From Methanoregulaceae archaeon (lineage in GTDB: Archaea; Halobacteriota; Methanomicrobia; Methanomicrobiales; Methanospirillaceae): a DNA stretch of 64,000 bases. Positions 8,591-17,573 of the stretch are shown here, in pieces (position 1 is the first letter of the stretch; each line of letters begins with the position of its first letter). The stretch lies in the NCBI GenBank assembly GCA_013331415.1, contig DUGL01000188.1:8453-72452 (forward strand). Reading direction: 5' to 3'. A program made the position numbers and the translations under genes. A model generated the notes under the pieces. The model did no database searches. It saw only the letters and a program-made list of their open reading frames with translations, and was not told where the DNA came from.

Positions 8591-10765
8591 ATGAAAGCTA
8601 TGACTATTCTGGGCATTTTTGCCCTGATGATGCTTCTGGTGATTCCGGGAGCTGTATCGGCTGCGGACGTGCAAGTGTCTGGCAGCGTTGTGGATGAAGA
8701 CCTGACGGTGACTGCGCTCGCCATCAATCCCGGTTCATCATCCGGCCATGATGTGATTTGCGCTAATGAGGCGAACACACTCCGTGCCACGGTTGCGAAC
8801 TTAGGCGGGCTTGATGCCGGTGCTTTTGACGTCACCATTGTCATCGGTGCTTACACGCAGGCTGTCCGGGTAACGAGCCTTGCGGCCGGAGCGACCACGA
8901 CAGTGGACTTCACCGGGTTCGCCCCTACAATCATCGGGGATATGACTGTTGTAGTAACTGCCGATTCAAGTTCCGAGATCGAAGAATCGGACGAGACCAA
9001 CAACGTGCTCTCGCAGATAAAGACCGTGTTTTACAACGGGTATAAGGGGAAGCGCTACACCGCGGGCAACGACTTCACAACCGTAGATACCTATATGGGA
9101 CGTGTTGGGGTCGTCTACTCGAATGGAAATGCTGCCTATGCAAGTGCTGGTTGGACGTCATATTCTGCGAGCTTTACTGCTGGGACGAGTTCCGCTGACT
9201 TGGTCATTCCGAGCGGGGCCACTATCCTCTCTGCCCGACTCTACCAGTCCACCAACTGGGACGAGTCCACCGGTGGAGCAGGCGCAATCTGGTCCTCCGT
9301 TCAATTTAACGCCGGAGAGGTCACACCGACAGCATCATATACCGATAGGAAGGGCTATGGCGGTTACAACTTCCCGTCCTACGTCTACATGTATGATGTC
9401 ACCAGCACCTTCAACAAGGCAGGCACTAACACATGGGCCTTGACACCTGGAACGGGCAACAAACAGGCGCTCTACCCGACCTACATAGTTGTAGTCTTCC
9501 ATGACCCTGCAACCCAGACCGAGAAGACGATCTACATCAATGACGAATGTGATCTCCTCTACTCAAGGGCATCGTACAACACCAACGACGCCGAGGCAAC
9601 CGCCTACGCGCTCTTCAGCGGTGTGGATACCACCGGCATGGGAAGCGCGAAGGCAATTGCATTCGTTGCTGCAGTCAACGAGGACGGTCAGAGCCAGTTC
9701 ATCTTCAATAATGTTGACCAGGATGACTTCTACATAAGTTCCGCCGCGAGCACCGCTCAAACGGTATCTATCAAGGAATTCACCCTGTCCAACGTTGTCG
9801 CAGGTGCGAACGAGGCAAAATTCCAGAGCCGCGACGCCATTGACGGTGATAACATGCAGGCCCAGAACGTGATCCTCGTTATCGAAAAGAGCGAGACTAC
9901 CGTTACCGCTGACTTTACACCAGCAACACAGGTATCTGGCGACAAACCCTACACCGTAAACTTTGACTCCAGCGCATCAACCGGTTACATCACCGGCTAT
10001 GCATGGACCTTCGGCGATGGTGCGACCTCAACCGAGCAGAGCCCGACCCACACCTACACCGCCCGTGGCACCTACGATGTCTCACTCATGGTCGCCGGGT
10101 TGAGCAGTTCGGACACCGAGACCAAGACCGCGCTCGTTGTTGTCAAGGAACCGGCACCGGCCGTTGACTTCAGTGCCGACGACACCACACCCCTTGTCGG
10201 GCAGACCGTTACCTTCACCGCCACGAATACCGGTGGACAGGTTGATAGCTGGCTCTGGAACTTTGGCGACGGACAGACCTCTACGCTGCAGAACCCGACC
10301 CACGTCTACGCAACTGAGGGCACATTCACGGTAAGCCTGACCACAACCGGGCCGGACTACTCCGACTCTGAGACCAAGAACAATTACATCCAGGTCGGCG
10401 CAGCAGTAATCGACGTGAGCGTTACACCGGCATCCATTGACTTCGGCACCATGAGCGCCGGGGTTGACGAGACCGGCAGCACCACGGTGACCGTCGATGT
10501 CACCGCAGGTACCACCTGGTCGGTTACCGCTGCAGCCAATAATGGAGGGTACATGAGTACCGGCACCGTGAACCTTGCGAACCCGTTCCAGCTTTCGAAT
10601 GACGGGACGAACTTCCAGGCTATGACCTCGAATTTCGCGAACTTCATGACCGGAGCAGCAGGTGTTGACGGAAGCGATACCGCAGATGTCAAGCAGGCGA
10701 TCGCAGCAGCAGACGCACCCGGTGCCTACAGCATCACGCTGACCTTCACCGGCGGGTTCGCGTAA
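8591..10765 (+). CDS. CARDB-DUF3344-PKD-PKD surface protein with WxL-like C-terminal domain
   Basis: 724 residues. Signal peptide 1-24 (ends AVSAADV). A CARDB-like domain spans about 35-143 (closing ESDETNNVLS). A DUF3344 module spans about 145-435, with YNGYKGKRYTAG at its start and NDECDLLYS inside. Two PKD domains follow at about 440-608 (FGDGATS, FGDGQTS). The C-terminal 115 residues are a beta-sandwich-like domain with an I-D-F-G-T-M start, TTWSVTA in the middle and a final YSITLTFTGGF. The same domain closes the protein at 11973. There is no membrane anchor or PGF-CTERM tail, so retention probably needs a partner; the anchored protein at 10856 is next door. I chose the ATG at 8591 because a TTGGAG lies about 10 bases upstream and a good signal peptide follows. 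Confidence 0.88.
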   Translation: MKAMTILGIFALMMLLVIPGAVSAADVQVSGSVVDEDLTVTALAINPGSSSGHDVICANEANTLRATVANLGGLDAGAFDVTIVIGAYTQAVRVTSLAAGATTTVDFTGFAPTIIGDMTVVVTADSSSEIEESDETNNVLSQIKTVFYNGYKGKRYTAGNDFTTVDTYMGRVGVVYSNGNAAYASAGWTSYSASFTAGTSSADLVIPSGATILSARLYQSTNWDESTGGAGAIWSSVQFNAGEVTPTASYTDRKGYGGYNFPSYVYMYDVTSTFNKAGTNTWALTPGTGNKQALYPTYIVVVFHDPATQTEKTIYINDECDLLYSRASYNTNDAEATAYALFSGVDTTGMGSAKAIAFVAAVNEDGQSQFIFNNVDQDDFYISSAASTAQTVSIKEFTLSNVVAGANEAKFQSRDAIDGDNMQAQNVILVIEKSETTVTADFTPATQVSGDKPYTVNFDSSASTGYITGYAWTFGDGATSTEQSPTHTYTARGTYDVSLMVAGLSSSDTETKTALVVVKEPAPAVDFSADDTTPLVGQTVTFTATNTGGQVDSWLWNFGDGQTSTLQNPTHVYATEGTFTVSLTTTGPDYSDSETKNNYIQVGAAVIDVSVTPASIDFGTMSAGVDETGSTTVTVDVTAGTTWSVTAAANNGGYMSTGTVNLANPFQLSNDGTNFQAMTSNFANFMTGAAGVDGSDTADVKQAIAAADAPGAYSITLTFTGGFA

Positions 10766-10855
10766 CGTGCCCGATGAGGTGATCTCCCCACCCACCATTT
10801 TTCCGGGACGCCCGGAGAACGATTAGAGCATGCTATCAACCGGAGCAGAACCCCC

Positions 10856-11812
10856 ATGAACCAAAATACCCGCACTCGCATCAGTATCATCGCGCTCGCG
10901 CTCATTTTAGTTATGACAGCCCTCACCGTTCCCGCAGCCGCGCTCAAGGTCGAGGGGGCCCGGATCGCGCTCGACGTCGAACCGGGAAGGACATACACGT
11001 CCCCCATCGGTATCTCGATTTCACCTGAGGAACCGGAAGGGACGTTTGCCATCGAGGTGATGGGCTTCGGGCAGTCGCTTGCCGATGGGACCTATATGGC
11101 CCTTGACGCGGCAGCTGATACGAGCCCGTACTCGGCCCGGCCATTCATTACCATTGACCGGCCGACCGTGGCGATGAAGCCCGGTGAAAGGGCGGACGTT
11201 ACCGCAACAATCGCCGTCCCTCCGGGGACTCGCGACGGAGGCCGCTACGCGATCATCCTGGTCCACCGGGCAGCTTCTGCATCAGGTGCACCGGCGGCGT
11301 TCGCCACTGCGGTCGCCATCCCGGTGTTTCTCACCGTGAAGACAGGTACGGTCACGGAAGCCGGTCAAATCTCTGCGGTGGAGCCACCCGTTGCCGAAGT
11401 CGGAAAGCCATTTGCGGTAACCACAACTTTCCGGAACTCCGGGAACTACCACTACTACGGCGCGGTGAGCAGGGTGGAGATTGCCGACTCACAGGGCACG
11501 GTGGTGGCGAGCGCGACAACCGAGCCCTTCGTCCGGGCGATCGTCCCCGGGCAGTCGGTGACGTTTTCGAATGCGATCGCGAGCGGGCTCCCGCAGGGCA
11601 CCTACGAGGTGTCTGCGCGGATAACGAAGCAGGACGGCAAGCTGCTTGCTGAGAGAATGACGACGCTGCAGGTCGGGAACCCTGCGCCCGTGCAGGCTAC
11701 CGCCGCCCCTCCAAAGAACCCGATTCCCGGGTTTGGTGCATTGATCGCAATTTCGGGACTGGCCTGCGCCCTCTTCGGAGCGCTCCTGATACGGAAGGGA
11801 GGAGAAGGATGA
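10856..11812 (+). CDS. Anchored exported protein with PGF-CTERM tail, WxIP (DUF916)-like
   Basis: 318 residues. Signal peptide about 1-29 (ends AAALKVEG), two beta-rich domains (about 30-155 and 165-270), a Pro/Ala linker, then NPIPGFGALIAISG, a hydrophobic helix and a basic end RKGGEG. The P-G-F followed by helix and basic tail is the PGF-CTERM signal, which archaeosortase A processes in other archaea. The first domain has the WxL-interacting-protein pattern: a mid-domain VAMKPGERADVTATIAVPPG followed by GGRYAIILVH. It lies between two genes whose products share an unanchored C-terminal domain. The WxIP comparison is inference; the PGF-CTERM assignment is visible. Confidence 0.8.
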   Translation: MNQNTRTRISIIALALILVMTALTVPAAALKVEGARIALDVEPGRTYTSPIGISISPEEPEGTFAIEVMGFGQSLADGTYMALDAAADTSPYSARPFITIDRPTVAMKPGERADVTATIAVPPGTRDGGRYAIILVHRAASASGAPAAFATAVAIPVFLTVKTGTVTEAGQISAVEPPVAEVGKPFAVTTTFRNSGNYHYYGAVSRVEIADSQGTVVASATTEPFVRAIVPGQSVTFSNAIASGLPQGTYEVSARITKQDGKLLAERMTTLQVGNPAPVQATAAPPKNPIPGFGALIAISGLACALFGALLIRKGGEG

Positions 11813-11847
11813 TGGGATGATGAAGAAGGCGTATCGACACCGGAATC

Positions 11848-11866
11848 ACCATCCTCCCTTCTTTTT
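11848..11866 (+). terminator. Possible terminator after the 10856 gene
   Basis: A C-rich stretch followed by TTTTT at 11862-11866. The preceding GGATGATGGG could pair with CCATCCTCCC. Archaeal termination often needs only a T-run, so support is weak. Confidence 0.3.
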
Positions 11867-11972
11867 CTCCCGGAGGTGGCAGGAGAAACCGCCTGCTGCC
11901 GCCGGCATGATGAGCATGCTCTCTTTTCGGGAAGAACACCAGCACGATCACGAAAAATCACGAGGATAACCT

Positions 11973-14900
11973 ATGAAACGGATTACGAAAAAACTGAAAT
12001 GGGGTCCCGCGCTGGCCGTCCTGTTGTTGCTGCTCTTCCTTGTCGGGGTGGCGGCGGCGGACCCCTATGTCGGCGGTATCCCGCTCACCACGGTCAAGAG
12101 CGGCACGGTTTCGGGGGGGGTCTACGTGGACGCGGAGAACGACTGGTGGCCACCAAATCCCGGCCCTCATTCGGCCGAGAAAGCATTTGCCCCTATCCCG
12201 AATGTGAACAACATTGCATGGGCCCGGTTCTATGTTGCCGTCTACATCGGCCACCAGCAGAACAACTACCAGGGGACGGTTACGGTCGAATTCGACGGTG
12301 ACGGTATAGGGGATTATGACACCCTCGGAACCGAGACCCTGAATGTACCATACAGCTTCCCCGGCACCGGTGGGACCGGTCCCGTGACCGTCAACGACCA
12401 CTGCAACCGGGTGACGAGCGACTACCTGATGTGGTACGATGTCACCGATGATATCTACTCGCAGACGCCGGGAGCACGGGTCACCACATCTGCCCTCGAT
12501 GGATCCTTCGACGGTCGGATCAAACTGATCACCCTTGTCGTCGCCTACAACGATGGCGATACTGACACCGTTTACTACTGGGTGAACCAGGGGCATGACA
12601 CGGACACCTACCTGTATTCAGGCGACTATGTAGGGGTGACGGAGTTCGACCTCACGGGGGTAACCGGCACCGTCCAGTCCGCATCCCTCATGGTAAACCA
12701 CATGGCGAGCACCGATGGGTCGTATATGTGGTATGGTGATGACATCCCCACAGATCCCTCCGGTGCCACCGTTCCCCCCGGCAGCAACTTCCAGGGAGAC
12801 TATTTCGGGTACAACATCTGGGACATGACGAACCTCGTCGAACCCGGAGACTACAACGATCTCACGTATGACCGGAACGACCAGTTCTACAAGATCCCGC
12901 TCGCCATCCTGACCGTGAAGAAACAGCCTGCAATGGTTGCCCCGGTCGCAGATTTCAGCGCGGACCCGCTCTCGGGCGAGACACCGCTCATCGTCCAGTT
13001 CACCGACCTCTCCACCGGCCCCCCGACCTCGTGGAACTGGGAGTACCGGCTTGGAACAGGCAGCTGGACCCAGTTTTCAACGGCACAGCACCCTTCCCAC
13101 ACCTTCACGGACGTGGGGAGCTACCGCATCCGCCTCACTGCAACGAACACGATGGGCAGCAACACCAAAACATCGTCAGCAGGCTACATTACCGTCAGCC
13201 CGGCATCCGGCTGCGACCTGACCGTCACCGCGATCAATCCCATCGCGAGCACCGTCTTTGCCCGTGAACCGAACACGGTCCGCGTAACGGTGAAGAACAT
13301 CGGCGCTGCAGCGTCCGCGGCAACAACCTTGCAGCTGGTCGCAAGCGACGGGTTCTCAGGGAGTGAACCCATCCCGGCTCTTGCATCCAACGAAGAGACA
13401 ACCGTGGCGTTCCTGGACCCCGAGGTCCGCGACCTCGCTGGGGGGACTGTAACCTACACCGCCACCGTTGACCTGGAGGACGAGGTGGCCGAGAGTGATG
13501 AGACCAACAACGAGCTGGTTTCTCCGTTCACGGTCACCTACAACGGGTACAAGGGAAAACGCTACTGGGCCGGGGCGAGCGACATCACCACGAAGCGGAC
13601 GTTTGACCTCAACGGGGGTCTCCTCCATTCGTTCGGCGACAGCACCTACCGATCCGGGGGAACCGTTCCCGGGAGTGGCTGGTCTTCGTATACCGTAACA
13701 TGGACTGCTGCGGATCTCCCGGTCCCCGCAGGTGCCACGGTCAGGGAAGCACGCCTGTACGTGCCCTACACCTGGGACGATACCGGGGAAATGCCGGATC
13801 GGTTCCATATCACATTCAACGGCAACGACATCTCATCGGCATACCATGACCACTACCAGGACCGCAGCAACTTCGGCGGGCATTATGACAATGATTACGG
13901 CCTGCTCACATATGATGTGACCTCGCTGTTCAGCACCGCTGGAAACACGGCATACCTTTCAAAAGAGATTCAGGCCACGAAGGTAGCGATGTATGGCCTC
14001 ACCCTTGTGGTGGTCTACGAAGATACCGGTGAGCCGCGTCGCCAGATCTTCATCAACGAGGAGTTTGATATCTTCGGCGCGGACGAGTCCGGCTATGCAA
14101 CAACACCGGAAGAGGCGACAGCCTATGTGCCATTCTCTGGGCTAACGATCAATCCTACGAATGTAATTAGCGCCGACCTCATAACCTTCGTCCCCTCCGG
14201 GAATATGTACGAGGGAAATTTACTCTTTAACGATGAGACCATTGCAACCAATGTCTGGGATTATGGCTTATCGACCGGGACACAGGTTGCAGTGGACAGC
14301 AGGGATGTGAAGAACTACATTGATGAAACAGATAACGAAGCAGGAATCCAGAGCACGGCAGGTGCCGGCCCGCTGATGGCCGCAGCGCACCAGTTCCTGG
14401 TCCTGACCTACACCGAGGAAGCGCCTGTCGCCAACTTTGAAGGGACTCCCTTATCAGGTGAGGCACCGCTCACCGTCCAGTTCACCGATATCTCAGCCGG
14501 CACTATCACCGAGTGGGAATGGGACTTTGGAGACACGGAGACCTCTGTCCTGCAGAACCCGAGCCACACCTACACCGCGGCAGGCACCTATACGGTGACG
14601 CTGACGGTGACGGGTCCGGGCGGGAGCGATGTTGAGGAGAAGATCAATTACATAACAGTCAGTGCAGCTCCGCTAGCACCGGTCGCCGCGTTCACCGCAA
14701 CACCGCTTCTCGGTTTGGCTCCGCTCTCGGTGACCTTCACCGACCAGTCGACCAACACCCCGACAGGGTGGAGCTGGGAGTACAATGCCGGCTCGGGCTG
14801 GGTCGAGTTCTCCACCGAAAAGAACTCATCCTACAGCTTTGCCGCCGGCCCCTACGACATCCGGCTCACCGCGACCAACAGCGGGGGCAGCGGTGTCGAG

Positions 14901-16565
14901 ACCAAGACGCACTACATCGCGGTCGCCACCGGGCGCCAACCCCTGGTGAACGTCCAGAACGGGACCGTGACCGGCGACCTCTTCGTGGACTCGCCGCGGG
15001 TCTGGGATGCAAAAGAGTTCACGAAGACCTATACCCTGCCCCCGGTATCGGTGGGCAACATCCAGTGGGCGAGGCTGTACGTGAACACCTACTCGGGTTC
15101 GGCGCAGAACACCTATGTACTCACTTCGACCGTGACGCTGGACGGGACCATCCTCGGAGTCGAGACGATGGACATCGCGTCCGAGACGAACGGCAACTCG
15201 TACCCGCTCAATGATCACGTCACCAAGGTCTACTCAGACTATGAAGCCTGGTATGATGTGACGAGCCTAATCACGACCGCAAGCCCGGTCGTTCATGTTA
15301 AGGGCGAAGCCATCCCTGGGAAGTCATTCGATGGGCGTCTCAAGGCGGTGACGCTCGTGGTCGCCTATGACGACCCCTCGTCCACCACAGAGACCCGGTA
15401 CTGGGTGAACCACGGGCACGACTGGTCGAGCCCGGGGAGCGGGCAGACCGTGTTCGACACCTCTGCGATTCCATCAGGATGGAGCAGCGCTGAAAGTAAA
15501 ATCCGCCACACTGCAAGTTCCGATGGCAGTTACACCTTCAACGGTGTTTCGAAATCCGGGGGGGGCTCCACACCTGCCTATGACGGGCAAAACACCTGGG
15601 ACGTGACGGCAGACATCACTGCAGGACAGTCCAGCACCCTTGCGTACTCACAACCCGGAGGATCCTACAAGACGCCCCTGGCCACCCTGAAGGTCCAGTA
15701 CCTCCCCGCACCAACCGCCGCCTTCAGCGCGGACCAGACGGTCGGCGATAAACCCCTGACCGTCCAGTTCACGGATGATTCCGGTGGAGTGATTACCGGC
15801 TGGTCATGGACGTTCGGCGACGGCGGGATTTCGACAGACCAGAGCCCGACCCACACCTACACCGGACGCGGAACCTACGACGTTGCGCTGACGGTAACCG
15901 GGCCCGGTGGATCCAGCACTGAAACGAAGACCGGGTACATCACGGTCAAGGAACCGGCACCGGTCATCGACTTCACCGCTGATGACACCACCCCTGCCAT
16001 CCTGCAGACCGTCACCTTCACCGCAACGAATACGGGTGGACAGGTTACCGACTGGCTCTGGAACTTCGGGGACGGAGGGACCTCTGACCAGCAAAACCCG
16101 ACCCACCAATATACTGCTGAGGGCACCTACACGGTCTCGCTGACCGCGACCGGTCCCGACTACTCGGACGCTGAGACCAAGACGAATTACATCCAGGTCG
16201 GTGCGGCAACGTTCGATGTGAGCGTCTCCCCGTCATCCATCGCCTTCGGCGCGATGACCGTGGGCGACCAGACCGACAGCACTTCGGTGACGGTCACGAC
16301 GACCGGCGGCACTGCATGGTCAGTCGACGCAAAGGCATCAAATGGCGGATTCATGGGAACCGGCAGCGTGAACCTCGCAAACCCGTTCCAGCTCGCGAAC
16401 GGTCTTGGGGACTTCCAGGCAATGACCTCTGACTTCGTTGGGTTCATGACCGGTGCAGCAGGTGAGGACCGGACGGACACCGCAAATGTGAAGCAGACGA
16501 TCGTCTCGGGAGATGCACCAGGTGATTACACCATCACCCTGACCTTCACCGGAGGGTTCGTATGA
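11973..16565 (+). CDS. Giant surface protein: three DUF3344, one CARDB, five PKD, WxL-like C-terminus
   Basis: 1530 residues, ATG at 11973 with a GAGG nine bases upstream. Signal peptide about 1-29 (VAAADPYVGG). Approximate order: DUF3344 (30-310), PKD (326-409), CARDB (411-520), DUF3344 (520-815), PKD (818-898), PKD (903-986), DUF3344 (988-1243), PKD (1246-1326), PKD (1328-1408), then a 120-residue C-terminal domain matching that of the 8591 protein (SIAFGAM, TAWSVDA, YTITLTFTGGF). There is no anchor. The third DUF3344 module is about 90% identical in DNA to one in the gene at 17574 (15088-15250 against 20423-20585). The stop overlaps the next gene by ATGA. A surface or adhesive role is inferred from the modules. 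Confidence 0.88.
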   Translation: MKRITKKLKWGPALAVLLLLLFLVGVAAADPYVGGIPLTTVKSGTVSGGVYVDAENDWWPPNPGPHSAEKAFAPIPNVNNIAWARFYVAVYIGHQQNNYQGTVTVEFDGDGIGDYDTLGTETLNVPYSFPGTGGTGPVTVNDHCNRVTSDYLMWYDVTDDIYSQTPGARVTTSALDGSFDGRIKLITLVVAYNDGDTDTVYYWVNQGHDTDTYLYSGDYVGVTEFDLTGVTGTVQSASLMVNHMASTDGSYMWYGDDIPTDPSGATVPPGSNFQGDYFGYNIWDMTNLVEPGDYNDLTYDRNDQFYKIPLAILTVKKQPAMVAPVADFSADPLSGETPLIVQFTDLSTGPPTSWNWEYRLGTGSWTQFSTAQHPSHTFTDVGSYRIRLTATNTMGSNTKTSSAGYITVSPASGCDLTVTAINPIASTVFAREPNTVRVTVKNIGAAASAATTLQLVASDGFSGSEPIPALASNEETTVAFLDPEVRDLAGGTVTYTATVDLEDEVAESDETNNELVSPFTVTYNGYKGKRYWAGASDITTKRTFDLNGGLLHSFGDSTYRSGGTVPGSGWSSYTVTWTAADLPVPAGATVREARLYVPYTWDDTGEMPDRFHITFNGNDISSAYHDHYQDRSNFGGHYDNDYGLLTYDVTSLFSTAGNTAYLSKEIQATKVAMYGLTLVVVYEDTGEPRRQIFINEEFDIFGADESGYATTPEEATAYVPFSGLTINPTNVISADLITFVPSGNMYEGNLLFNDETIATNVWDYGLSTGTQVAVDSRDVKNYIDETDNEAGIQSTAGAGPLMAAAHQFLVLTYTEEAPVANFEGTPLSGEAPLTVQFTDISAGTITEWEWDFGDTETSVLQNPSHTYTAAGTYTVTLTVTGPGGSDVEEKINYITVSAAPLAPVAAFTATPLLGLAPLSVTFTDQSTNTPTGWSWEYNAGSGWVEFSTEKNSSYSFAAGPYDIRLTATNSGGSGVETKTHYIAVATGRQPLVNVQNGTVTGDLFVDSPRVWDAKEFTKTYTLPPVSVGNIQWARLYVNTYSGSAQNTYVLTSTVTLDGTILGVETMDIASETNGNSYPLNDHVTKVYSDYEAWYDVTSLITTASPVVHVKGEAIPGKSFDGRLKAVTLVVAYDDPSSTTETRYWVNHGHDWSSPGSGQTVFDTSAIPSGWSSAESKIRHTASSDGSYTFNGVSKSGGGSTPAYDGQNTWDVTADITAGQSSTLAYSQPGGSYKTPLATLKVQYLPAPTAAFSADQTVGDKPLTVQFTDDSGGVITGWSWTFGDGGISTDQSPTHTYTGRGTYDVALTVTGPGGSSTETKTGYITVKEPAPVIDFTADDTTPAILQTVTFTATNTGGQVTDWLWNFGDGGTSDQQNPTHQYTAEGTYTVSLTATGPDYSDAETKTNYIQVGAATFDVSVSPSSIAFGAMTVGDQTDSTSVTVTTTGGTAWSVDAKASNGGFMGTGSVNLANPFQLANGLGDFQAMTSDFVGFMTGAAGEDRTDTANVKQTIVSGDAPGDYTITLTFTGGFV

Positions 16566-17206
16566 GATCACGTGCAGCAGGAACTGGTACAGCCATGCTC
16601 GTTGCACTCATGGTCGCTCTGGCCCTTCTCGCCGCCCCGGCCCTCGCCGGGAACACCGTCACCATCACCGGTGAAGTCTTGGTTGCAGTCCCCCCTATCG
16701 CAGATTTTTCTGCTGACCCAACCTCAGGTACTGCACCGCTCGCGGTGCAGTTCTCGGACCTTTCCACAGGGGCAATCAACAGCTGGGCATGGGACTTTGA
16801 CAATGACGGCACGGTGGACAGCACGGACCAGAACCCGGTCTTCACCTACAGTTCTGCCGGCACCTACACCGTGAAACTCACGGTCACCGGCCCTGCTGGC
16901 AGCGATTCGCTGGTGAAAACCGATTGCATCACGGTGAATGCCCCGGTCCGCAGGCCTATCGCTCTCTTCACCCAGGATGCCTATGCCGGTACGGCACCCC
17001 TCACCGTCAAGTTCACCGACCGGTCCCTCTTCAACCCGACCCAGTACCTCTGGCGCTTCGGGGACGGTGCCACCTCAACAGAGAAGAGCCCGCAGCATAC
17101 CTATACCAGCCGGGGGGTCTACCCGGTCCGGCTGGATGTCTCGAACGCTGCCGGGAGTTCAACTGCATGGAGTGTCGTGGTTGTGTTGCGGTACAGCTGG
17201 TGGTGA
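16562..17206 (+). CDS. Small exported protein with two PKD domains and aromatic tail
   Basis: 214 residues with a signal peptide (LLAAPALAGNT) and two PKD domains (about 45-125 and 130-205; WDFDNDGTVDS, WRFGDGATS). It ends VVVVLRYSWW. It is translationally coupled to the 1530-residue gene by ATGA. Its two-PKD arrangement and short R/W/F-rich tail recur at the ends of the proteins at 17574 and 23740, suggesting a shared C-terminal unit for secretion or attachment (inference). No membrane anchor. Confidence 0.83.
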   Translation: MRSRAAGTGTAMLVALMVALALLAAPALAGNTVTITGEVLVAVPPIADFSADPTSGTAPLAVQFSDLSTGAINSWAWDFDNDGTVDSTDQNPVFTYSSAGTYTVKLTVTGPAGSDSLVKTDCITVNAPVRRPIALFTQDAYAGTAPLTVKFTDRSLFNPTQYLWRFGDGATSTEKSPQHTYTSRGVYPVRLDVSNAAGSSTAWSVVVVLRYSWW

Positions 17207-17210
17207 AGGG

Positions 17211-17238
17211 AGCCGGCCATCCCCGGCTGTCTCTTTTT
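17211..17238 (+). terminator. Hairpin plus T-run terminator
   Basis: AGCCGG (17211-17216) pairs with CCGGCT (17223-17228) across a six-base loop, and TTTTT follows at 17234-17238. It lies five bases after the stop of the 16562 gene and probably ends the operon starting at 10856 or 11973. A second T-run is at 17273-17277. Confidence 0.6.
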
Positions 17239-17512
17239 CGTTCCTCGCTGACAGGGTATACCCCTGGTTCTCTTTTTCGACATTTTCGAAAAATGTGGAT
17301 CTCAGGGGAAAACTCCCTGCCGTATCATCACTCAGAGGGTGCAGGGAACGGGTATTATGGATAATTTAGAGATTTTTCTTACGATATCTGAATTGTATGT
17401 TATTGGCAGATTGAATGGATCGGTCCCAATTTACGCTCACCGATCGTTGGATCCTTCATGAATCACACCTGTAATGACTCCCTGAACAGGCAGAGTGGAG
17501 CCCTCGATTCCC

Positions 17513-17528
17513 TGATAATTATTAATAG
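17513..17528 (+). promoter_or_regulatory. TATA-like element before the 17574 gene
   Basis: GATAATTATTAATAGT lies about 46-60 bases before the start codon within the 367-bp gap 17207-17573. The rest of that gap holds only the terminator noted above and no supported gene. Confidence 0.4.
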
Positions 17529-17573
17529 TAGTGTATGAAATAATCAGATATCGATTCAACTGGTGGCTATACG

